Shown piece after piece: positions 1-5,238 of a stretch of DNA of 5,238 nucleotides (within the stretch, counting starts at the first letter, position 1; each line of letters begins with the position of its first letter). A program made the position numbers and the translations under genes. Origin of the DNA: Gammaproteobacteria bacterium (GTDB lineage: Bacteria > Pseudomonadota > Gammaproteobacteria > Pseudomonadales > DSM-25080); assembly GCA_013372965.1 (NCBI GenBank), contig JABXIR010000129.1:1-5238 (forward strand), in the 5' to 3' direction. The notes under the pieces were generated by a model. The model was given only the letters and a program-made list of their open reading frames with translations, was not told the DNA's origin and did no database searches.

Positions 1-141
1 AGCGAGTCGGTGGCCGAAGCTCTACGTTTGAAGCCGAACGAGCAAATGGCAGGATTTTTGTACATTGGAACGCCTGATGTTCGCCGAAAGTCGATTCGCG
101 GTGAGAACCTAGATGCCCTCGTGCAGCGCTGGGATGGCTAA
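1..141 (+). CDS. Nitroreductase family protein, C-terminal fragment (5' end outside window)
   Basis: Frame 1 is open from the window edge to a TAA at 139-141 and gives the last 46 residues of a protein. The stretch LKPNEQMAGFLYIGTP, followed by a basic segment and ending near LVQRW, is typical of the C-terminus of the FMN-dependent nitroreductase family, especially the short YdjA-like branch, which ends a few dozen residues after the GFLYxGTP motif. Such enzymes use NAD(P)H to reduce nitro compounds or quinones in the cytoplasm, and physiological substrates are usually unknown. The flavin-binding N-terminal part is outside the window, so the subfamily cannot be fixed. The gene ends tail-to-tail with the small minus-strand gene, with only three bases (142-144) between the two stop codons and no recognisable terminator hairpin. 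Confidence 0.75.
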   Translation, partial: SESVAEALRLKPNEQMAGFLYIGTPDVRRKSIRGENLDALVQRWDG

Positions 142-144
142 ATA

Positions 145-324
145 TTAGGCGTCAATCAGTGCATCGGCGCATAACTTGATGTGCACGTTCATGTGCGCAT
201 CGCGTTGTAACTTACGGATCACGTCTTCGAGGTAGGCAATACGTTGCCGAGCCCGCTCGACCGTTTCGGCGTCTTCAGAAGATAAGTGTTGAGCAAGAAT
301 TTCTAGTTCGTCTTTTAATTTCAT
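145..324 (-). CDS. Small hypothetical protein, 59 aa, charged helical
   Basis: The open frame runs from ATG at 324-322 to TAA at 147-145. The frame stays open upstream through the tRNA-Ser, but no ATG, GTG or TTG lies between the tRNA and position 324, so this ATG is the only sensible start. The 59-residue product begins MKLKDELEILAQHL. Its first 43 or so residues are rich in Glu, Lys, Arg and Leu with heptad-like spacing, suggesting an amphipathic or coiled-coil helix. The C-terminal 15 residues are less charged and contain a single Cys (residue 52). There is no signal peptide or membrane segment. I do not recognise the family. No Shine-Dalgarno sequence precedes the start, but TATAAT lies six bases upstream, which would fit a leaderless message. 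It sits 71 bases behind the tRNA on the same strand and could also be read from the tRNA promoter. Length, codon texture and position make it plausible but unproven as a real gene. Confidence 0.55.
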   Translation of the reverse strand: MKLKDELEILAQHLSSEDAETVERARQRIAYLEDVIRKLQRDAHMNVHIKLCADALIDA

Positions 325-330
325 GGTCGA

Positions 331-336
331 ATTATA
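331..336 (-). promoter_or_regulatory. Candidate -10 box directly before the 59-aa gene
   Basis: On the minus strand a perfect TATAAT occupies 336-331, and six bases (330-325) separate it from the ATG at 324. Normal spacing would place transcription initiation at or within a base of the A of the ATG, implying a leaderless message. No good -35 box is found 16-18 bases upstream (best is ACCATA at 17), so the site rests on the -10 match alone and may be chance in an AT-rich stretch. Confidence 0.3.
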
Positions 337-395
337 ACGTGCAGAATTAAGCCTATGGTAGCGGTTTTTTTTGTTAGGCCTTTCGGGAATTAAGA

Positions 396-483
396 TGGCG
401 GAGAAAGAGGGATTCGAACCCTCGATACGTTTCCGTATACACACTTTCCAGGCGTGCGCCTTCGACCACTCGGCCATTTCTCC
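396..483 (-). tRNA. tRNA-Ser (anticodon GGA), CCA encoded
   Basis: Read on the minus strand, the gene folds as a complete type II tRNA of 88 nt including CCA. The acceptor arm pairs GGAGAAA (483-477) with TTTCTCC (406-400), with discriminator G at 399 and encoded CCA at 398-396. The D stem is GCC/GGC. The anticodon stem CACGC/GTGTG encloses loop CTGGAAA, with anticodon GGA at 449-447, which reads UCC and UCU serine codons. A long variable arm (ATACG-GAAA-CGTAT) is diagnostic of serine tRNAs. The T arm is GAGGG-TTCGAAT-CCCTC. The G discriminator and long variable arm are the main seryl-tRNA synthetase identity elements. No U-rich terminator follows directly on the minus strand, so transcription may continue into the 59-aa gene. 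Confidence 0.97.
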
Positions 484-536
484 GCAACGTTAAGTTCAAA
501 GTACTCAACAGACTTTATTGATAATGAATCAAGGTG

Positions 537-565
537 GTTGATCGCCGCTGTTACTCAGCGTCAAC
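537..565 (-). other. Hairpin at predicted 5' end of tRNA-Ser precursor leader
   Basis: On the minus strand, GTTGA CGCTG (565-556), loop AGTAA (555-551), CAGCG (550-546), a four-base bulge GCGA (545-542) and TCAAC (541-537) form a 10-bp interrupted hairpin. Both five-base arm pairs are perfect complements. It begins at the position where transcription from the promoter at 574-602 is expected to start, so the precursor would carry a 5'-terminal stem-loop and then about 53 nt before the tRNA. No T-run follows on either strand, so it is not an intrinsic terminator. It may stabilise or help process the leader. The structure is seen in the sequence, but its role is inference. Confidence 0.45.
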
Positions 566-573
566 GGGCGCAG

Positions 574-602
574 ATAATACGGTGATGACTTGCAAAAGGC
601 AA
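574..602 (-). promoter_or_regulatory. Sigma70-type promoter with GC-rich discriminator, likely for tRNA-Ser
   Basis: Reading the minus strand, -35 TTGCCT (602-597, 4 of 6 to consensus) is followed by exactly 17 bases and -10 TATTAT (579-574, 5 of 6). The next bases, CTGCGCCCG (573-565), form a GC-rich discriminator resembling the GCGCC element of tRNA and rRNA promoters, which is the known target region of stringent (ppGpp) control. Transcription would start at about 567-565, roughly 82 bases before the tRNA 5' end, leaving a leader to be removed by RNase P. The -35 box lies inside a small perfect inverted repeat (CTTGC/GCAAG, 589-603). The assignment to tRNA-Ser is by position and promoter type. 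Confidence 0.6.
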
Positions 603-614
603 GATGGACTCACG

Positions 615-647
615 AAAAACGGCTATTTTTTTCAACACGACTTAGCC
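615..647 (-). terminator. Weak candidate terminator after sufE
   Basis: On the minus strand, GGCTA (647-643) and TAGCC (625-621) can pair across a 17-base loop, followed by G and five T (619-615). It lies between the end of the suf operon and the predicted tRNA promoter, where a terminator would be expected. The stem is only five base pairs and the loop is long, so it would be inefficient. A seven-T run at 669-663 lies nearer to the sufE stop but has no convincing stem in front of it. Rho-dependent ending or read-through into the tRNA is equally possible. Confidence 0.3.
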
Positions 648-680
648 CTCAAAGCAGTGACCAAAAAAATGGCTTAAGGA

Positions 681-1085
681 TTACGCATTCGCGGATGCCA
701 ACGCCTTGATTTGTCCAACAATCGCTCGAAGGCCATTTCCGCGTGTCGGCGATAGATGATTTTCAAGATCAATTTGACCAAAATAGGCGTCTACATCGAA
801 GGCGGTAATCTGCTGCGGGGTTTTATCGTTAAAGGCGGCTAAAACCAAGGCTAATAAGCCTCTAACGATAATAGCATCGCTGTCTACGGTAAATTGAAAC
901 TTCCCGTCATTGTAGGAATGTGCAAGCCATACCGAGCTCTGACAACCTTTCACCAAACGGTCGGGTGTCTTTAACGCCTCGTCCATTGGTGCGAGTGTTT
1001 TGCCGAGATCGATGATGTACTCGTAGCGTTCTTCCCAAGTATCGAAAAAACTTAGGTCGTCGATGATTTCGTCGGTAAGGCTCAT
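681..1085 (-). CDS. sufE: SufE, sulfur acceptor and activator of the SufS cysteine desulfurase
   Basis: SufE accepts persulfide sulfur from the SufS active-site cysteine, stimulates SufS, and passes the sulfur to the SufBCD scaffold in the cytoplasm. The 134-residue product (E. coli SufE is 138) carries the family signature DRLVKGCQSSVW, with the sulfur-accepting cysteine at residue 48. It also has the N-terminal segment around WEERYEYIIDLGKTL and the C-terminal LSPTRGNGLRAIVGQIKALA helix typical of the family. The frame is open further upstream to an ATG at 1142, but that would add 19 residues overlapping sufT and lacking SufE similarity. ATG 1085-1083 is chosen because it matches the family start and overlaps the sufT stop by one base (TGATG), with AGGA about 11 bases ahead. 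It is the last gene of the operon. The functional partner sufS lies in the same transcript. Confidence 0.96.
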   Translation of the reverse strand: MSLTDEIIDDLSFFDTWEERYEYIIDLGKTLAPMDEALKTPDRLVKGCQSSVWLAHSYNDGKFQFTVDSDAIIVRGLLALVLAAFNDKTPQQITAFDVDAYFGQIDLENHLSPTRGNGLRAIVGQIKALASANA

Positions 1086-1618
1086 CAGAAAAATAATCCT
1101 GCTTCTAGTAGTGCTTCTTCGCTCATCATATCTCGAGACCAAGGCGGATCAAATACTAGGTCAACTTTTACCGAGTCGACATTCGGTACTTTACTAACGC
1201 GATACTCAACGTCGCCCACCAGTACTGGACCCATGCCACAGCCTGGCGCGGTAAGCGTCATCGCGACGTCGACGTGACGGTTTTCTTGATCAATCGTGAC
1301 TCTGTACACGAGTCCTAGCTCGACGATACTGATCGGTATTTCTGGGTCGAAAACGGAGTCTAATGCTTCCCAGACTTGCTCTTCCGAAATATCGTCCCCT
1401 CCGTGAGGAGAAAATTCAATAACGTCGACATATTGGCCAATCGCGGCCGCGTCGGTACCATCGATTCGGTACATATTGCCTTGAAAAGTTACCGTGAAAT
1501 TACCACCCAAACTTTGATTGATGGTAATGAATTGACCCGCAGGGATGACTGCTTTTTCTCCGGACGGTACTCGTCTAGCAGGGCATTCGGCTAACGTGGT
1601 GACCATTTTTTGCTGCAT
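1085..1618 (-). CDS. sufT: SufT, MIP18/DUF59-type iron-sulfur maturation factor
   Basis: The 177-residue product matches the putative Fe-S assembly protein SufT. An N-terminal family-specific part (about residues 1-75, with VPSGEKAVIPAGQF and LGGNFTVTFQGN) precedes a MIP18/DUF59 domain (about 78-165). That domain shows DPEIPISIVELGLVY (91-105), the APGCGMG loop with conserved Cys127, and the closing motif DPPWSRDMMSEEALLEAGLF. MIP18-family proteins act in late Fe-S cluster transfer to target enzymes. SufT of other bacteria is reported to matter mostly when Fe-S demand is high, but its exact reaction is unsettled. The start at 1618-1616 lies seven bases after the sufA stop. An in-frame ATG at residue 5 (1606) is a possible alternative, and neither has a strong ribosome binding site. 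The stop overlaps the sufE start, suggesting translational coupling. Confidence 0.93.
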   Translation of the reverse strand: MQQKMVTTLAECPARRVPSGEKAVIPAGQFITINQSLGGNFTVTFQGNMYRIDGTDAAAIGQYVDVIEFSPHGGDDISEEQVWEALDSVFDPEIPISIVELGLVYRVTIDQENRHVDVAMTLTAPGCGMGPVLVGDVEYRVSKVPNVDSVKVDLVFDPPWSRDMMSEEALLEAGLFF

Positions 1619-1625
1619 CGTTGAA

Positions 1626-1982
1626 TTAACTCACACTAAAGCTTTCGCCACAGCCGCATTCGCCTGTCACGTTAGGGTTGTTGTACTTGATCTGTCGATT
1701 CAGACCTAATATCTCAAGGTCGATTTCCGTACCTTTAATCATTGGCAACGACGCGTTATCTACAAAGATTGATAGTCCAGCCAGCGGCTCAACCTGAATA
1801 TCGCTAGACTCTGCCGCGGCGACGAAATCCAGTGTATACGCAAAGCCAGAGCAACCGGCTTTTTTGGTGCTAAATCGGATGATTTCGTTTGGATGTCTCT
1901 GTTGCATCTCTATTAGAAATGCGCCAGCTTCGTCTGTGACAGAGACAATTTGTGTTCTAGGATCGAAACTACTAATGGTCAT
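1626..1982 (-). CDS. sufA: SufA/IscA-type A-type iron-sulfur cluster carrier
   Basis: A-type carriers receive Fe-S clusters from the SufBCD scaffold and deliver them to apo-enzymes. The 118-residue product has the invariant three-cysteine set: Cys44 in KKAGCSGFAYTLDF, and Cys109 and Cys111 in GECGCGESF near the C-terminus. The family core NNPNV is also present. Length is normal for the family (about 107-122). The start ATG at 1982-1980 follows the sufS stop by four bases, with AGG eight bases ahead lying inside the end of sufS. Unlike the E. coli order, where sufA is first, this carrier sits after sufS. SufA, IscA and ErpA cannot be separated safely by motifs alone, and operon membership favours SufA. 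Confidence 0.93.
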   Translation of the reverse strand: MTISSFDPRTQIVSVTDEAGAFLIEMQQRHPNEIIRFSTKKAGCSGFAYTLDFVAAAESSDIQVEPLAGLSIFVDNASLPMIKGTEIDLEILGLNRQIKYNNPNVTGECGCGESFSVS

Positions 1983-1986
1983 AAAA

Positions 1987-3207
1987 TTAGCCTAACATCC
2001 TTTGCGCTTTCTTAATGCCTTCGAAAAGTGCATCAACGTCGTCAAGTGTGTTGTATATCGAAAATGATGCGCGGGCGGTTGCGGTTACACCGAAACGTCC
2101 CATAAGTGGCTCCGCACAGTGAGAGCCCGTGCGTATTGCGATGCCTTGCTTATCGAGTAAGAATCCAACGTCCGCAGGATGTCCCTCAGATAGAGTGAAA
2201 CTCAGTACGCCGATTCGTTCTGGGGCTCGACCAAATACTCGCATTCCATCGATGGTTGCGCTGAGTTCATGGGCTCGTTCAATGAGCGCGTGCTCATGCA
2301 GTCGCATGCCCTCGAGATCTTGCGTCGCTAACCACTCAATGGCCGTGCCGAGAGCGATAGCGTCTGCGATATTGGGCGTACCTGCTTCTAAACGACCCGG
2401 CAGGACATTCCACGTGGCATCTTGATACGTTACGCTTTGGATCATCTCTCCGCCGGTCTGCCATACAGGCCAGTCCTTAAGAATCGACTCTTTGCCCCAG
2501 AGTACTCCAACACCAGTGGGGCCGAATACTTTATGGCCTGAGAAGGCGTAAAAGTCGCAGCCGAGTGCTTGTACGTCGACATCTCCGTGCGCGATGCCCT
2601 GTGCACCGTCTACGACGAACAAGGTATCACTGCGATTCGCCTTGATGAGTGTTGCAAGGGTTTTAATCGGATTGATGGTGCCGAGTGCGTTGCTAATGTG
2701 TGCAATCGAAACGAGTCGAGTTCGCTCGGTTAACAATGCGGCGAAAGCATCGACATCGAGTGCGCCATTCTCATCAATTGGGGCGATTTTAAGTGTCGCT
2801 CCAGCGTATTTGCAGGCTTGTTGCCAAGGCACGAGGTTGGCGTGATGCTCGAGTTCGGACACGATAATTTCGTCTCCAGCATCAAGCTGCTGAGACATGC
2901 CGCGGGCGATGATGTTCAGACCCTCGGTGGTTCCTGCAGTCCAGATCACCTCGCAGCTTGATTGGGCGTTTAAAAATCGAGCGATGCTCTCGCGAGCACC
3001 TTCGTAAGATCGTGTCGCCTGATCAGCCAGGGCATGGGCACCCCGGTGCACATTGGAATTGTATTGGGTGTAGTACTCAACGAGCGAGTCAATGACGCAT
3101 TGTGGCTTTTGCGTCGTCGCAGCGTTATCGAGGTAGACCAACGGCTTGCCATTGACCTCACGGCTGAGAATCGGAAACTGGCTACGAACTTTGGCGACAT
3201 CAAACAA
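1987..3207 (-). CDS. sufS: SufS, PLP-dependent cysteine desulfurase (group II), TTG start
   Basis: SufS converts L-cysteine to L-alanine and forms a persulfide on its active cysteine, which it passes to SufE. The 406-residue product has exactly the length and key residue numbers of E. coli SufS: PLP-binding Lys226 in AFSGHKVFGP, active-site Cys364 in RTGSHCAEPLM, and Arg379 in ATARASFS. Other motifs are YLDNAATTQKP (25-35), NVHRGAH (52-58), TAGTTEGLN (90-98), SELEHHANLVPW (117-128), VDGAQG (199-204) and TGGEMI (251-256). The first codon in the DNA is TTG (3207-3205), not ATG. An in-frame TGA at 3225-3223 leaves no other start upstream, and an AGGAG element with nine-base spacing supports it. 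The gene begins one base after the sufD stop. Confidence 0.97.
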   Translation of the reverse strand: MFDVAKVRSQFPILSREVNGKPLVYLDNAATTQKPQCVIDSLVEYYTQYNSNVHRGAHALADQATRSYEGARESIARFLNAQSSCEVIWTAGTTEGLNIIARGMSQQLDAGDEIIVSELEHHANLVPWQQACKYAGATLKIAPIDENGALDVDAFAALLTERTRLVSIAHISNALGTINPIKTLATLIKANRSDTLFVVDGAQGIAHGDVDVQALGCDFYAFSGHKVFGPTGVGVLWGKESILKDWPVWQTGGEMIQSVTYQDATWNVLPGRLEAGTPNIADAIALGTAIEWLATQDLEGMRLHEHALIERAHELSATIDGMRVFGRAPERIGVLSFTLSEGHPADVGFLLDKQGIAIRTGSHCAEPLMGRFGVTATARASFSIYNTLDDVDALFEGIKKAQRMLG

Positions 3208-3221
3208 CTTAAAGCGCTCCT
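3205..3221 (-). promoter_or_regulatory. Ribosome binding site and TTG start codon of sufS
   Basis: On the minus strand AGGAG (3221-3217), lying within the last codons of sufD, is followed by nine bases (3216-3208) and TTG (3207-3205). The sufD stop TAA (3211-3209) falls inside the spacer, so ribosomes finishing sufD are already placed to restart. The only other in-frame codons back to the TGA at 3225-3223 are CAG, GAG, CGC, TTT and AAG, none of which is a start. This decides the sufS start. Confidence 0.85.
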
Positions 3222-4420
3222 GTCATGAGATCGAACTTCGCAACGAGCTGCTCACGTATCCAAGTAGCGATGGTGTCATCGTCAATCTTGTCGACTAACT
3301 CATTGATGAATCCGAAATTTAGCATGATCTCTGCTTGCTTACGTGGGATACCGCGTGATACCAGATAGTAAAGCGACTTTTCATCCATTTCAGCGACCGT
3401 GGCTCCGTGAGCGCACTTAACGTCATCAGCGTAGATTTCAAGCTCCGGCTTCGTGTTGATCTCGGCGTTACGTGATAACAGTAAATTACGGTTATTCATT
3501 TCGGCGAGCGTTTTCTGTGCATCGCGGTGGATGTGAATGCGTCCATTAAAGGTGGCTTTCGCTTGATCCGCAGCAATCACCCGAACGTTTTCTTCAGAGG
3601 TGCCATGGGCAACACTATGCTCAATGGTGGTGTGAAGATCGAAATGCTCTTTGTCGCGCAGTAAGTAAATGCAATCCATATTGGCGTTGGCATACGAACC
3701 CGCGTGATCGATATCGATATCTAAGCGCGAGAGTTGCGCTCCGAATCCCATCACGAAGCTGTTGAGGGTCGATTTTTCTTCGAGTCGAATATGCGTTCCA
3801 CCGAAAAAGAAGTGCGGTACATGTTGCAAGGCAAAGCGATAGTGATTAAACGTTGCGCCTTCGCCCACAAGGTACTCGGCAAATTGCGTGGTGACGCCTT
3901 CGCCTTCGCCCGTCGCCATTTCGATTAGGGTAAGCTCGGCACCGTCTCCGATTGTGACGGTAGCAGCCGCATGTTGCTCTTGATGTTCCAGCGCAGCGAT
4001 ACTCAACACGATCGGTTGAGAGACAGTGGCACCTGCGGCAACTTGCAAATTTAAGCGCTGATCAGCGAGTGCGTCGTTGATGTTTCCGAATAAATGATGG
4101 TTCGGCTTAATACGACTATCGAGTTGAGCTGAGCTCAAAGAAACACCTTCCGGCAGCTCACCCTCAACGTGCCACTCTTTACCGTCGAAGCGAATATAGG
4201 TCGCTTCGAGGTTGGGAATGAGCAGATGATTTTCGCGCGTACCACCCGTCGCTAGCGGATAGTCAACGTCATTGAGGGGGTACAATGAGGTGTACTTCCA
4301 CGCCTCAGTTTTGCGCGTAGGCCAGCGGGTTAACGCGAGGCGCTCAATCGCATCACGGCGCAATGGCGTACTTGCGGCTTCCGTTGCTCGCGCTTTTGCT
4401 GTTTCAAACCACTGACTCAT
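3209..4420 (-). CDS. sufD: SufD, Fe-S cluster assembly scaffold subunit
   Basis: SufD pairs with SufB on a SufC dimer to form the SufBC2D complex, on which clusters are built; SufD is linked to iron acquisition. The 403-residue product has the family layout. An N-terminal helical part contains the RWPTRKTEAWKYTSL motif (about 32-46), a central beta-helix core follows, and the conserved C-terminal SufBD domain includes NGRIHIHRDAQKT (about 292-304) and NLLLSRNAEINTKPELEIYADDVKCAHGAT. Within the last motif, Cys336 and His338 correspond to the Cys and His of E. coli SufD implicated at the SufB-SufD interface. A C-terminal helix that contacts SufC follows (SRGIPRKQAEIML, 355-367). The ATG overlaps the sufC stop by one base (TAATG), with GAGGAAG just upstream inside sufC, so the pair is probably translationally coupled. 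Confidence 0.96.
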   Translation of the reverse strand: MSQWFETAKARATEAASTPLRRDAIERLALTRWPTRKTEAWKYTSLYPLNDVDYPLATGGTRENHLLIPNLEATYIRFDGKEWHVEGELPEGVSLSSAQLDSRIKPNHHLFGNINDALADQRLNLQVAAGATVSQPIVLSIAALEHQEQHAAATVTIGDGAELTLIEMATGEGEGVTTQFAEYLVGEGATFNHYRFALQHVPHFFFGGTHIRLEEKSTLNSFVMGFGAQLSRLDIDIDHAGSYANANMDCIYLLRDKEHFDLHTTIEHSVAHGTSEENVRVIAADQAKATFNGRIHIHRDAQKTLAEMNNRNLLLSRNAEINTKPELEIYADDVKCAHGATVAEMDEKSLYYLVSRGIPRKQAEIMLNFGFINELVDKIDDDTIATWIREQLVAKFDLMTGAL

Positions 4421-5166
4421 TACTTTGCTTCCTCAAGCCAGCCATAACCGTGCTTTTCGAGTTCGAGTGCAAGTTCGGGACCACCAGACTTTACGATTCG
4501 ACCTTTTGAAAGAACGTGAACGTAGTCAGGCTTAATGTAGTCGAGAAGACGCTGATAGTGAGTGACCACTACGAAGCTTCTGTCCGGTGAGCGTTGGCTA
4601 TTTACGCCATCAGCCACCACTTGCAATGCATCAATATCGAGACCTGAGTCGGTTTCATCAAGAATGCACATGCTGGGTTTTAGAAGAATCATCTGCATGA
4701 TTTCATTGCGTTTCTTTTCACCGCCTGAAAAGCCTTCGTTCACACCTCGCTTGAGAAAGTCGGCTGGTAAATTGACTTGCTTGCAAGTTTCGCGAGCGAG
4801 CTTAAGAAAATCTTTCGCGCTCAGCGGCTCGAGATTGTGGGCGGTACGATGCGCATCGACGGCAGCCTTTAAGAATTCTAGGTTCGATACGCCTGGGATT
4901 TCTACGGGGTACTGGAACGCAAGAAATAAACCAGCGTGTGCGCGTTCCTCGGGTTCTAGGTCGAGTAGGTCGGTACCGTTTAATGTGGCAGATCCGTCAT
5001 TCACCTCATAGCCGTCGCGACCTGATAAAACGTAGCCAAGCGTCGATTTACCCGCGCCGTTAGGGCCCATAATGGCGTGAACTTCGCCAGGCTTAATCTC
5101 GAGGTTTAGACCTTTAAGAATTTCTTTGTCTTCAACTGATGCGTGTAAGTTTTTGATTGTTAACAT
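4420..5166 (-). CDS. sufC: SufC, ABC-type ATPase of the Suf complex
   Basis: SufC is the cytoplasmic ATPase that drives conformational change of the SufBC2D scaffold; it is ABC-like but not a transporter. The 248-residue product equals E. coli SufC in length. It has Walker A GPNGAGKST (34-42, Lys40), Q-loop FQYP (84-87), ABC signature FSGGEKKRNEI (146-156), Walker B CILDETDSGLDID (167-179, catalytic Glu171) and H-loop THYQRLLDYI (His203). The GEKKRNE signature extension and ETDSGLD are diagnostic for SufC as opposed to transporter ATPases. The start ATG at 5166-5164 lies 20 bases after the sufB stop, with GGAA seven bases ahead. The gene overlaps sufD by one base. Confidence 0.98.
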   Translation of the reverse strand: MLTIKNLHASVEDKEILKGLNLEIKPGEVHAIMGPNGAGKSTLGYVLSGRDGYEVNDGSATLNGTDLLDLEPEERAHAGLFLAFQYPVEIPGVSNLEFLKAAVDAHRTAHNLEPLSAKDFLKLARETCKQVNLPADFLKRGVNEGFSGGEKKRNEIMQMILLKPSMCILDETDSGLDIDALQVVADGVNSQRSPDRSFVVVTHYQRLLDYIKPDYVHVLSKGRIVKSGGPELALELEKHGYGWLEEAK

Positions 5167-5186
5167 ATCGTTATTCCAATTGGGTT

Positions 5187-5238
5187 TTAACCGACCGAGC
5201 CTTCGAGGCTAATTTCAAGTAATTTTCCAGCTTCTACC
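5187..5238 (-). CDS. sufB: SufB, Fe-S scaffold subunit, last 16 codons only
   Basis: The minus strand at the right edge encodes VEAGKLLEISLEGSVG followed by TAA at 5189-5187. A C-terminus ending in a (L/M)EGSVG-type sequence, directly upstream of sufC, is characteristic of SufB, the main scaffold on which the cluster forms with SufC and SufD. Only 16 residues are visible, so identity rests on this tail and gene order. The rest of the gene, and probably the operon promoter and any IscR-type regulator, lie beyond the window. Confidence 0.88.
   Translation of the reverse strand, partial: VEAGKLLEISLEGSVG

Noticed and set aside
344..394. Direct repeat GAATTAAG (344-351 and 387-394), the second copy touching the tRNA 3' flank, considered as an attachment-site remnant
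   Set aside because: Only eight bases, AT-rich, not extending into the tRNA body, and no integrase or foreign genes are nearby; chance is likelier.
325..477. Upstream extension of the small minus-strand frame to a start at 477 (110 residues)
   Set aside because: The added residues are a translation of the tRNA-Ser gene and its flank; the tRNA structure is certain, so the coding start is placed at 324.
518..532. Inverted repeat TTGAT/ATCAA and TACTTT (498-503) as a closer tRNA promoter
   Set aside because: No acceptable -35/-10 spacing could be built from these elements; the promoter at 574-602 fits far better.
663..669. Seven-T run (minus strand) just after sufE as an intrinsic terminator
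   Set aside because: Only a four-base TGGC/GCCA stem with a long interior could precede it, too weak to call.
1086..1142. Longer sufE beginning at ATG 1142
   Set aside because: The extra 19 residues overlap sufT in another frame and do not resemble SufE; the ATG at 1085 gives the normal family length and a TGATG junction.
1376..1594. + strand open frame opposite sufT
   Set aside because: Antisense shadow of a confident gene with no motif or ribosome binding site seen.
2129..3228. Several open frames (2129-2425, 2594-2845 and 3034-3228 on +, 2970-3203 on -) within sufS
   Set aside because: All overlap the conserved sufS frame and have low-complexity shadow translations.
3734..3928. 64-residue + strand open frame opposite sufD
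   Set aside because: Antisense shadow of sufD without any protein signature.
4562..5011. 149-residue + strand open frame
   Set aside because: It lies wholly antisense to sufC, has Ser/Arg-rich shadow composition and no recognisable domain.

Overview
The window comes from a bacterial chromosome, most likely a gammaproteobacterium. This is inferred from E. coli-like Suf proteins whose lengths and catalytic residue numbers match closely, a gammaproteobacterial-type tRNA-Ser with encoded CCA, and moderate G+C. No species is recognised. Nothing in it suggests a phage, transposon, CRISPR array or defence island.

Layout on the + strand coordinates: (1) 1-141 is the 3' end of a + strand nitroreductase-family gene. 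(2) Three bases further on, facing it, is a small minus-strand gene (145-324) for a 59-residue charged helical protein of unknown function. (3) A minus-strand tRNA-Ser with anticodon GGA lies at 396-483. (4) A 195-base spacer (486-680) holds a convincing stable-RNA-type promoter with a GC-rich discriminator. It also holds a 10-bp hairpin at the predicted 5' end of the tRNA precursor, and a weak candidate terminator for the operon upstream. (5) From 681 to the right edge runs one tightly packed minus-strand operon read right to left: sufB (only the last 16 codons), sufC, sufD, sufS, sufA, sufT, sufE. Spacings between genes are +20, -1, +1, +4, +7 and -1 bases.

The operon encodes a complete SUF iron-sulfur cluster assembly machine. 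SufS removes sulfur from cysteine and passes it to SufE. SufE hands it to the SufB-SufC-SufD scaffold, where SufC ATPase activity drives cluster building. SufA carries clusters to client proteins, and SufT (a MIP18/DUF59-type protein) is a maturation or carrier accessory factor. All visible catalytic residues are intact.

The window is mainly conserved housekeeping DNA. I see no clear new system. The points worth a second look are the TTG start of sufS, the possibly leaderless small gene behind the tRNA, and the structured long leader of the tRNA-Ser transcript.
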